Below, one piece after another: positions 55,010 to 61,764 of a stretch of 61,764 bases of DNA. The translations under genes were made by a program, and so were the position numbers. Under the pieces are notes generated by a model. The model had not been told where the DNA came from, made no database searches, and saw only the letters and a program-made list of their open reading frames with translations. Every line of letters begins with the position of its first letter. Position 1 is the first letter of the stretch. The DNA is from Caballeronia glathei (GTDB lineage: Bacteria; Pseudomonadota; Gammaproteobacteria; Burkholderiales; Burkholderiaceae): positions 1-61,764 of the forward strand of contig NZ_JFHC01000052.1 in assembly GCF_000698595.1 (NCBI RefSeq), written 5' to 3'.

Positions 55010-56659
55010 ATGCTCAAACAATCCCTGATCGCGACAGCGGTCGCGCTGCTGGCGGCGGCCTGCACGCTCCAGCCGAAGTACGAGCGCCCCGCGGCGCCCG
55101 TCACGTCGACGTTCCCGGAGGGCGGCGTGTACGCCAACCAGCCGGACGCGTCGTCGACTGCGAGCAACGGCCGCACGGCGAACGGGCAGACGGCGCCCGA
55201 CATCGGCTGGCGCGACTTCTTCGCCGATGCGCGGCTGCAGCGCATCGTCGAACTCGCGCTGAAGAACAACCGCGACCTGCGGGTGTCGGTGCTCAACGTC
55301 GAGGCGTCGCGCGCCCAGTATCAGATCACCCGCGCGGCCCTCTTCCCGGCCATCGACGCGAGCGCGAGCCAGAGCAAGCAGCGCACGCCGAAGAATCTCT
55401 CGTTTTTCGGCCAGACGATTTCGAACCAGTATTCGGTCGGGCTCAATGCGTCGTGGGAAATCGACTTCTTCGGGCGGATTCGCAGCCTGAAGGATCAGGC
55501 GCTCGCGCAGTATCTGGCGACCGCCGAGGCGCGCAAGGCGGCGGAACTCTCGCTGGTGTCGTCGGTGGCGGACCAGTATCTGACGATGCTCGCCTTCGAC
55601 GACCTGCTCACCGTCACGCGCAACACGCTGAAGACGTCCGAGGAGTCGTACCGGATCACGCAGCTCCAGTACGACAACGGCGTCGGCTCGGAACTCGACG
55701 TGCGGCAGGCGGAAGGCATCGTCGAGCAGGCGCGGGCGAACCTGCAGACGGAAATGCGCTTTCGGGCGCAGGCGGAGAACGCGCTGGTGCTGCTCGTCGG
55801 CGAGCCGCTGCCGGACGATCTCCCGCCCGGCATGCCGCTCGACAACCAGAACGTGCTGTCGGACATTCCCGCCGGCCTGCCGTCGGATCTGCTCACGCGC
55901 CGTCCGGACATCGCGGCGGCCGAGCAGACGCTGCTCGCGGCGAACGCGAACATCGGCGCGGCGCGGGCGGCGTTCTTCCCGCGCGTCACGCTGACGGGCG
56001 GCTTCGGCACGCTGTCGCCGACGCTCGGCGGCCTCTTCAAGCCGGGTTCGGCGGCGTGGTCGTTCGCGCCGCAGATTTCGGTGCCGATCTTCGAGGGTGG
56101 CGCGAACGTGGCCAACCTCGATCTCGCGCAGGTGCAAAAGCGCATCGAGATCGCCAACTACGAGAAGACGATCCAGAACGCGTTCCGCGAGGTGGCCGAC
56201 GGTCTGGCCGCGCGCGGCACGTTCGACGATCAGATCAAGGCGCTCGAACGCTTCGTGAGTTCACAGAGCCGGCGGCTGGATCTGTCGGACCTGCGGTACC
56301 GGAATGGCGTCGACAGCTACCTCGCGGTGCTGACGGCGCAAACCGACCTGTACGACGCGCAGCAGTTGCTGATCAATGCGCGGCTTCAGCGGCTGACGAA
56401 CCTGGTCGACCTGTACCAGTTCCTCGGCGGCGGCTGGATCGAGCGTTCGGGCGATCAGCCGCGTCCGGCGGATGCGCCGGTGGACTACGGCTCGACGCCG
56501 CCGGCGGCGCCTGCGGCCGGGGCGTCGGCTCCGGCGGCATCCGCCGCCGCGGGTGCGCCGCGTGCTTCGGTTCCGAAGCTCACGCCGGTTGAACAGTTGC
56601 CGCGAAAAGGGGCGGCGCCGCAGGCCGAGGCAACAGCCAGAACCAGCGCGCCCGGCTGA
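55010..56659 (+). CDS. oprB: RND outer-membrane channel lipoprotein
   Basis: A 549-aa OprM/NodT-type channel (lipobox LLAAAC, Cys18). Two OEP repeats are present, with DLLTRRPDIAAAEQTLLAANANIGAARAAFFPR as hallmark. A Pro/Ala-rich tail of about 70 residues follows the last helix. It starts 1 bp after the pump stop, giving an adaptor-pump-channel operon. The symbol follows the Burkholderia BpeAB-OprB naming and is by similarity. Confidence 0.95.
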   Translation: MLKQSLIATAVALLAAACTLQPKYERPAAPVTSTFPEGGVYANQPDASSTASNGRTANGQTAPDIGWRDFFADARLQRIVELALKNNRDLRVSVLNVEASRAQYQITRAALFPAIDASASQSKQRTPKNLSFFGQTISNQYSVGLNASWEIDFFGRIRSLKDQALAQYLATAEARKAAELSLVSSVADQYLTMLAFDDLLTVTRNTLKTSEESYRITQLQYDNGVGSELDVRQAEGIVEQARANLQTEMRFRAQAENALVLLVGEPLPDDLPPGMPLDNQNVLSDIPAGLPSDLLTRRPDIAAAEQTLLAANANIGAARAAFFPRVTLTGGFGTLSPTLGGLFKPGSAAWSFAPQISVPIFEGGANVANLDLAQVQKRIEIANYEKTIQNAFREVADGLAARGTFDDQIKALERFVSSQSRRLDLSDLRYRNGVDSYLAVLTAQTDLYDAQQLLINARLQRLTNLVDLYQFLGGGWIERSGDQPRPADAPVDYGSTPPAAPAAGASAPAASAAAGAPRASVPKLTPVEQLPRKGAAPQAEATARTSAPG

Positions 56660-56683
56660 ACGCAGCCGCGCTGAAGATAAAAA

Positions 56684-56723
56684 AAACCGCAGTCCCTCTT
56701 TCGAGGGCTGCGGTTTATTTTTT
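56684..56723. terminator. Bidirectional terminator between oprB and phoX
   Basis: AAACCGCAG / CTGCGGTTT with an inner CCCTC / GAGGG stem has A8 on one side and T-rich sequence on the other. Confidence 0.88.
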
Positions 56724-56769
56724 CGCCTTCACGCAAGCAGCATCAGGCGTCAGGCAGCTTCGTCCAGCA

Positions 56770-58893
56770 TCAGACGCCGATCACCCCGCCGTCGTCCTTC
56801 GTGATGAAGATCGTCGCGGAGCGCGGGCGCGCCGTGCTCCCGGCGTTCGTCTGGCTTTCCGGCCAGTGGCTCGTCAGCTTCGAGATCGTGCCGCCTTCGC
56901 CCGGATGCTGAATGTTCACGATGAGCGTCTTGTTGTCCGGCGTCATCGCGATGCCGGTCAGCTCGCACTCCTTCGGCCCGACGAGGAAACGCCTGAGATT
57001 CTGCTCGCCCGGGTTCGCGCCCTTGAACGTCTGCGTGCCGCCGCCCGCCGTGATCGTACCGCCGTCGCCGACCTGGCCCGGCGTCGCGGCGAGCAGCATG
57101 CAGTTCGTCGTCGACGTGTACGCGCCGTCGTCGGTTTCGATCCACAGCACGCCGCGCGAGTCGAACCACAGGCCGTCGGGGCTCGAGAAGTCGTTGTTGT
57201 CGGTGAGCGCCGAGAGGTTGTAGCCGGGCGCTTCCGCCGACGGCGAGCCGAACAGGTACACGTCCCACTGGAACTGCGTTGCGTCGGCGCGCGAATTCGC
57301 CTCGCGCCAGCGCACGATGTGGCCGTTCACGTTGCCCGGGCGCGGGTTGGCGGCGTCGGTCGCGCCTTGCGGGCGCACCGCCGTCGTGCCGTTCGTGAGC
57401 GTCAGGTACACCTCGCCGTTCACCGGATGCACGGCCGTCCACTCCGGGCGGTCCATCTTGGTCGCGCCGACGGCGTCGGCGGCGAGGCGCGTGTCGATCA
57501 GGATGTCGGCGTTGCTCGCGAACGACGCGAGGGCCGGGTTCGACTTGTCGAGCGCGATCCAGTTGCCCGAGCCGTCCGCGTTGAATTTAGCGACGAAGAG
57601 CGTGCCTTCGTTCAGGTACTTCGCGCCGGCGGCGAGCCCCTTGTCGGCGGCGGACCAGGGCGCCTTCGACACGAACTTGTAGACGTATTCGTTACGGCTG
57701 TCGTCGCCCATGTAGAACACGAGCGGCTGGCCTTCGACCGGAGTCGCCGGCTGGCAGCCTTCGTGGCCGAAGCGGCCGAGCGCGGTGCGCTTGACGGGCA
57801 TCGCGGCCGGATCGAACGGATCGATTTCGACGATCCAGCCGAACGTGTTGGCGACGTTGCGATAGTCGCCGGCGCCGTCGGCGGCTGCGGTTGCCGACGT
57901 GTCCCAGCGGCGGTACAGGTCGCCCGTCGGCGTGCTCCAGCCGTAGTTTCCGGCCTGGCCCGTCTTCACGCCGTAGCGGTCGAGGCTCGCGGTGTCGGTG
58001 CGGGCGCCGTCGGTGGTCGCGCGCTTGAAGTAGCCCGCCCAGTTCTCCTCGCACGTGAGATACGTGCCCCACGGCGTGTAGCCGTTCGCGCAGTTGTTGA
58101 CGGTGCCGCGCGTCGCGCTGCCGTCGGTCGAGTAGAGCGTCTTCATGCGCGCCGTGCCGGCCGCCGGCCCTTCGATCGCGAAGCGGCTCGCGGCAGTGAG
58201 GCGCCGGTTGAGCGCCGAACCGCGCACGTATTGCAGCGCGTTGCCCGTGGTGCGCTTCAGTTCCAGCACGCTCACGCCATGGCAGTTCACTTCCTTGTCG
58301 ACTTCGGCGGCGGGGCGTACGCCCGCGACCGTCGTCGGGCCGGCCGGGTGCAGATACACCTGCGTGATGTTCTCGTGATTCAGGCAAAGCAGGCCGCGGT
58401 CGGAGCGGGATGCGGCGTAGGTGCCGTCGTCGGCGAGACCGAAGAAGCGCATGCCGTCGTGATGGTCGCCCGCGCGGCGCTCGTAGGACTCGGCCGTCTC
58501 CGAGCCGCCGCCCGCCCAGCTCGCGTCGCCGAAATGCTGCGGATCGCCGAGCGCGTACAGCACGCCGATGCTGTAGCCCGCCGGAACCTTCACGATGTCA
58601 TCGAGGCTGTGGCCGACTGCCGTGAAATTGAGGGCCGGCTTGGCGGCGGGGGGCGGCGTGGTGGGCGTCGCCGGCGTGGTGGCGGGCGGGGCATTATCGG
58701 AACTGCCGCCGCATGCCGAGAGCGACAGCGAGCCGAAAAGCGCGGCCGTCGTGGCGCTGAGGCCGCCGATCACCGTCTGCCTGCGCGTCACGCGCGCTTG
58801 CAGGATGTCGGAGAAATGCAAGTTCGAACTGGGATTGTCGTCGTCCGGTTCGGTGTAGGTCTCGGGCTTGTGCGCGTAGCGGTTCTTGCTCAT
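56770..58893 (-). CDS. phoX: PhoX-type alkaline phosphatase (Tat lipoprotein)
   Basis: A 707-aa exported phosphatase of the PhoX/DUF839 family, a calcium-iron enzyme releasing phosphate from organic esters. The N-terminus has a twin-arginine signal (TRRQTVIGG, RR at 37-38) leading to a Cys at about 61 (LSLSACGG), so it is probably a Tat-exported lipoprotein. Family segments include LLCLNHENITQVY, TPWGTYLTCEENWAGYF, RFGHEGC, NEYVYKFVS and FSSPDGLWFDSRGVLWIETDDG. The start at 58893 is chosen over 58950. A Pho-box-like element lies 51 bp upstream. Confidence 0.93.
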   Translation of the reverse strand: MSKNRYAHKPETYTEPDDDNPSSNLHFSDILQARVTRRQTVIGGLSATTAALFGSLSLSACGGSSDNAPPATTPATPTTPPPAAKPALNFTAVGHSLDDIVKVPAGYSIGVLYALGDPQHFGDASWAGGGSETAESYERRAGDHHDGMRFFGLADDGTYAASRSDRGLLCLNHENITQVYLHPAGPTTVAGVRPAAEVDKEVNCHGVSVLELKRTTGNALQYVRGSALNRRLTAASRFAIEGPAAGTARMKTLYSTDGSATRGTVNNCANGYTPWGTYLTCEENWAGYFKRATTDGARTDTASLDRYGVKTGQAGNYGWSTPTGDLYRRWDTSATAAADGAGDYRNVANTFGWIVEIDPFDPAAMPVKRTALGRFGHEGCQPATPVEGQPLVFYMGDDSRNEYVYKFVSKAPWSAADKGLAAGAKYLNEGTLFVAKFNADGSGNWIALDKSNPALASFASNADILIDTRLAADAVGATKMDRPEWTAVHPVNGEVYLTLTNGTTAVRPQGATDAANPRPGNVNGHIVRWREANSRADATQFQWDVYLFGSPSAEAPGYNLSALTDNNDFSSPDGLWFDSRGVLWIETDDGAYTSTTNCMLLAATPGQVGDGGTITAGGGTQTFKGANPGEQNLRRFLVGPKECELTGIAMTPDNKTLIVNIQHPGEGGTISKLTSHWPESQTNAGSTARPRSATIFITKDDGGVIGV

Positions 58894-58928
58894 TGTGGTT
58901 TCCCGATTGTGGGGTCGAAGAAGCCACG

Positions 58929-58934
58929 AATGTA
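58929..58934 (-). promoter_or_regulatory. -10 element of phoX
   Basis: On the minus strand this reads TACATT and starts 10 bp past the Pho-box-like site, the usual geometry where PhoB replaces the -35. Confidence 0.5.
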
Positions 58935-58944
58935 GGGTTTTTGT

Positions 58945-58962
58945 ATGCAAAATTTATTACAA
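58945..58962 (-). promoter_or_regulatory. Pho-box-like site upstream of phoX
   Basis: On the minus strand TTGTAAT-AAAT-TTTGCAT resembles the PhoB consensus CTGTCAT-N4-CTGTCAT in spacing and in several positions of each half. Confidence 0.5.
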
Positions 58963-58991
58963 CTCGCTTTCCTTTTGAGATTTAAGTAAGC

Positions 58992-59024
58992 AAAAACAAA
59001 AACGCCGCAGCTTTCGCCGCGGCG
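58992..59024 (-). terminator. Terminator of the NCS2 permease gene
   Basis: On the minus strand a GC-rich 9-bp stem with one internal mismatch and a GAAA loop is followed by TTTTTGTTTTT. Confidence 0.82.
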
Positions 59025-59068
59025 CCCTTCGTTTGTCCGGCGCAGACCCGGCGCCGCCTCATGTCATG

Positions 59069-60448
59069 TCACTTCGCTTCGCTCGCCTGCGCGGTGCCGT
59101 CGAATTCCTGCCCCGCCGCGTGTATCGCGCACTTCGCCTCGCGCTCCTTGCGCACGCCGTTGAACACGACGTTCAGCACCACCGCCGACACCGAAGCGAG
59201 CAGGATCCCGCTGTGCAGGATCGGTTCGAGCGCGTGCGGCAGTTGCGAGAAAAACTTGGGCGCCACCACCGGCACGAGCCCGAGCCCGATGCTCACGGCG
59301 ACGATGAAGAGATTGTGGTGATTCTTCGTGAAGTCGACCTTGGAGAGCACCTTGATGCCGTTCGCCGCGACCATTCCGAACATCACGATGCCCGCTCCGC
59401 CGAGCACGAACGGCGGCACCGATGCCACCACCTGCGCCATCTTCGGAAAGAGGCCGAGCACGACGAGGATCACGCCGCCCGTCGCGCAGACGAAGCGGCT
59501 CTTCACGCCCGTCACGCCGATCAGCCCGACGTTCTGCGAAAACGACGTATGCGGAAACGAGTTGAAGATGCCGCCGATCAGCGTGCCGAGTCCGTCGACA
59601 CGCAGGCCGCGCACGAGCGCCTTCTGGTCCACCGGACGGTCCACCAGGTCGCCGACCGCGAGGAACATGCCCGTCGATTCGATGAAGGTGACGAACATGA
59701 CGATGATCATCGTCGCGATCGAGAGCGGGTCGAAGTGCGGCAGGCCGAAGTGGAACGGCAGCACGATGCCGACCCACGGTGCGTGCGTGACGCCGCTCAT
59801 GTTCACGTAGCCGAGCGCCGCCGCGATCGCGAAGCCCGCGACCATGCCGAGCAGCACCGAAATATTCGCGATGAAGCCGCGTGCGAACTTGTTGATGAGC
59901 AGGATCAGCATCAGCACGACGAGCGACAGCAGCAGATACACCGGATTGCCGTAGTCGGGGTTGCCGACGCCGCCCGCTGCCCAGTTGATGCCGACGCCCA
60001 TCAGCGAGAGCCCGATCACCGCGATCACGGTGCCCACCACGACCGGCGGGAAAAAGCGCAGGAGCTTGCCGATCATCGGCGCGAGCACGATGCCGACGAC
60101 CCCCGCCGCGATCGTCGCGCCGAAGACGTCGAGAATGCCGAGGCTCGGATTCGTGCCGATCGCGACCATCGGCCCGACCGCCGCGAACGTGCAGCCCATG
60201 ATGACCGGCAGCCGGATGCCGAAGATCCAGAGGCCGAGCGTCTGGATCAGGGTCGCGACGCCGCACGAAAACAGATCGGCGCTGATCAGGAACGCGATCT
60301 GGTCCTTCGGCAGGTTCATCGCCGCGCCGAGGATCAGCGGCACCGCAACGGCGCCGGCGTACATCACGAGGACGTGCTGAATGCCCAGCGTGAGCAGCTG
60401 CCCGGTGGGCAGCCGTTCGTCGCACGGATGTACCGTGTTCGAAGCCAT
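59069..60448 (-). CDS. NCS2-family purine (xanthine/uric acid) permease
   Basis: A 459-aa nucleobase:cation symporter of about 14 helices. Signatures are GIQHVLVMYAGAVAVPL in TM1, TFIESTGMFLAVGD with a substrate-binding Glu, and FNSFPHTSFSQNVGLIGVTGVKSR, the NCS2 motif. Length and motifs are closer to xanthine/urate carriers (XanQ/UacT) than to UraA, but the substrate is not certain. The start at 60448 has GAAGGAGAG upstream; a longer frame to 60619 is rejected. Confidence 0.93.
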   Translation of the reverse strand: MASNTVHPCDERLPTGQLLTLGIQHVLVMYAGAVAVPLILGAAMNLPKDQIAFLISADLFSCGVATLIQTLGLWIFGIRLPVIMGCTFAAVGPMVAIGTNPSLGILDVFGATIAAGVVGIVLAPMIGKLLRFFPPVVVGTVIAVIGLSLMGVGINWAAGGVGNPDYGNPVYLLLSLVVLMLILLINKFARGFIANISVLLGMVAGFAIAAALGYVNMSGVTHAPWVGIVLPFHFGLPHFDPLSIATMIIVMFVTFIESTGMFLAVGDLVDRPVDQKALVRGLRVDGLGTLIGGIFNSFPHTSFSQNVGLIGVTGVKSRFVCATGGVILVVLGLFPKMAQVVASVPPFVLGGAGIVMFGMVAANGIKVLSKVDFTKNHHNLFIVAVSIGLGLVPVVAPKFFSQLPHALEPILHSGILLASVSAVVLNVVFNGVRKEREAKCAIHAAGQEFDGTAQASEAK

Positions 60449-60783
60449 GTCGTCTCTCCTTCTCGAATGCCTGTTTGAGTGGCATCCAAGGTAAGCGGCC
60501 CAAAAAGGCGGAACAAGACCACGCGCCGCTATACGCCGCGTTCGCCTGCCGATATGCGAAAGGCGGCCGACGATCGGGCCGGCGGCGCGCAAACCCATGC
60601 TGCGCGGGCCGTGGCGCATATCGTGAGGTTTTTGTCGCGCGGCAGGAGGCCGCTATCCTGCGCGTCTCGTTATGATGTTTATCACCATACGCGCATGACC
60701 CGTTTTCGGCAGTTATCGCGGTTGCGGCGGGTTAACCCGCAATTTATTCGTGTTTTCCATTGGTTTCAGGACAAAAAATCCCA
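60449..60783. other. Divergent control region between permease and xylB
   Basis: A 335-bp gap with no gene visible. It contains a perfect palindrome (60727-60740) and AT-rich sequence just before xylB. Confidence 0.5.
60727..60740. promoter_or_regulatory. Perfect palindrome GCGGGTTAACCCGC
   Basis: A 14-bp perfect palindrome 43 bp before the xylB start, partly inside a weak promoter candidate (TTGCGG 60722, TATTCG 60745). It could bind a dimeric repressor. Confidence 0.45.
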
Positions 60784-61764
60784 ATGCGTTTTCTCGGCAT
60801 CGATCTCGGTACGGCTTCGCTGAAACTCGCCATCGTCGACGCGCAAGGACACGAGGTCGCGTCGTCGAGCGCGGCGTATGCGGTATCGACCGCGCACCCG
60901 GGCTGGGCCGAAACGAGCGTCGGCGACTGGTGGAGCGCGCTCGTGGCCGCCGCCGCCCGCCTGCCCGCGGGAGAGCGGGAGGCGGTGCGGGGAATCGGCT
61001 TCTCCGGGCAGATGCACGGCGTCGTGCTGACCGACGAACGCGGCCGCGCGTTGCGTTCCGCGATGCTGTGGCCCGACACCCGCGCCCGCGACCTGCTCGG
61101 CGCGTGGCCGCCGCCGCAGCGCAATCCCGTTGCGCCCGGCATGGCGGGGCCGCTGTTGCGCTGGGTCGCGCTTAACGAGCCGGAGCTTGCCGCCCGCGCG
61201 CGCTGGGCGCTCCAGCCGAAGGACTGGCTGCGCACGAGGCTCGGCGGCGAGATCACGACCGATCCGTCCGATGCCTGCGCCACCGCGCTCGCGGAGCCTT
61301 CCGGACTGTGGGACGACGCGCTGATCGCGAAGCTCGGCCTGCCGCGCGAATGGTTCGCGCCGCTCAGTCCTTCGTACGCGGTCGCGGGCACCTTGTCAGC
61401 CGATGCGGCGGCGGCGCTCGGCCTGCGCGCGGGCGTCGTGCTGGCGGTCGGCGCGGGGGACACGCCGTGCGCCGCGCTCGGCAGCGGACTCTCCGGCGAC
61501 GGCGACGCGCTCCTCACCACCGGCACCGGCGGACAGATCGTGGTCATGTCGGCGTGCGCGCCGGCGCCGGCCGAGGGGCTGCACGCGTATCGGGCGGCGA
61601 CTGACGCGTGGTATCGGATGGCCGCGATGCAGAACGTCGGCGTGGCGCTGGAGTCGGTGCGCGGCTGGCTCGCCTTCGATGCGTGGCCGCGCGCCTACGA
61701 AGACGCGTTCGCCGCGCACCCGTCCGAACGCGTGACGTTCCTGCCGTACCTGAGCGGCGAGCGC
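60784..61764 (+). CDS. xylB: Xylulokinase, 5' part (cut by window end)
   Basis: The first 327 residues of a FGGY-family sugar kinase that phosphorylates D-xylulose; the gene runs off the right edge. The N-terminal domain has the phosphate loop LGIDLGTASLKLAIVD and GFSGQMHGVVL, the MHG motif characteristic of xylulokinases. VLAVGAGDTPCAALGSG and TTGTGGQIVV begin the C-terminal ATP-binding half. The start is ATG 60784; the codon run is open to the last base. Other sugar genes would be expected downstream. Confidence 0.93.
   Translation, partial: MRFLGIDLGTASLKLAIVDAQGHEVASSSAAYAVSTAHPGWAETSVGDWWSALVAAAARLPAGEREAVRGIGFSGQMHGVVLTDERGRALRSAMLWPDTRARDLLGAWPPPQRNPVAPGMAGPLLRWVALNEPELAARARWALQPKDWLRTRLGGEITTDPSDACATALAEPSGLWDDALIAKLGLPREWFAPLSPSYAVAGTLSADAAAALGLRAGVVLAVGAGDTPCAALGSGLSGDGDALLTTGTGGQIVVMSACAPAPAEGLHAYRAATDAWYRMAAMQNVGVALESVRGWLAFDAWPRAYEDAFAAHPSERVTFLPYLSGER

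Noticed and set aside
50881..55296. Very long minus-strand open frame (1471 codons) across bpeA-bpeB
   Set aside because: It lies antisense to clear RND genes, is extremely Arg/His-rich, and is the expected mirror of high-GC codon use.

Overview
The window is a high-GC, gene-dense stretch of a beta-proteobacterial chromosome. Gene content, gene order (recA-recX-DUF2889-sucC-sucD-terC-pilin-pglL-moaC, purC-purE-purK-sua5, a BpeAB-OprB-type efflux locus) and protein sequences suggest Burkholderiaceae, most likely the Burkholderia/Paraburkholderia/Caballeronia group on the main chromosome. This is read from the sequence and family knowledge only; no database search was run.

Layout. (1) 1-3100: the end of a probable genomic island. 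It has a poorly coding, partly lower-GC stretch, then a 567-aa tyrosine recombinase beside an elongator-type tRNA-Met(CAT). (2) 3274-7656: an MHS-type MFS transporter and a TctDE-like two-component pair. (3) 7788-13347: recA with a clear LexA box, an unusually long recX, a DUF2889 gene and sucCD. (4) 13489-19849: TerC, a type IV pilin next to a PglL-type O-oligosaccharyltransferase, moaC and a periplasmic M48 protease. (5) 19846-26241: a DUF gene, a YheT-type hydrolase, a SnoaL-like protein, waaF, a small zinc-finger protein and ilvE on the minus strand, then azlCD on the plus strand. (6) 26716-34878: glycolysis (pgk, pyk, fbaA), then purC, purE, purK and sua5. (7) 34985-40502: a GDSL lipoprotein esterase, the PBP4-type dacB and a QseBC/PmrAB-like two-component system. 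(8) 40557-49435: a NodT/HlyD/DUF3302 export cassette, a Do-family protease, small conserved proteins, and a GlxA-type regulator divergent from a cysteine hydrolase. (9) 49493-56659: a TetR repressor divergent from an RND efflux operon. (10) 56770-61764: a Tat-exported PhoX phosphatase with a Pho-box-like site, an NCS2 purine permease and the 5' part of xylB.

Most genes are core metabolism or envelope functions. The clearest regulatory logic is: LexA on recA; PmrA-type TTAAG direct repeats before the two-component regulator and before the Do protease; a Pho-box-like site before phoX; and palindromes between bpeR and bpeA and in front of xylB. A recurrent oddity is the low-complexity, Ala/Ser/Gly-rich in-frame extension on otherwise ordinary proteins (response regulator, RecX, M48 protease, AzlC, and an open 140-codon leader before pyk), several built from 12-, 15- or 24-bp tandem repeats. 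I found no CRISPR array, insertion sequence, rRNA or obvious new defence system. The left-edge island is the likeliest place for unknown biology, but only its end lies inside the window.
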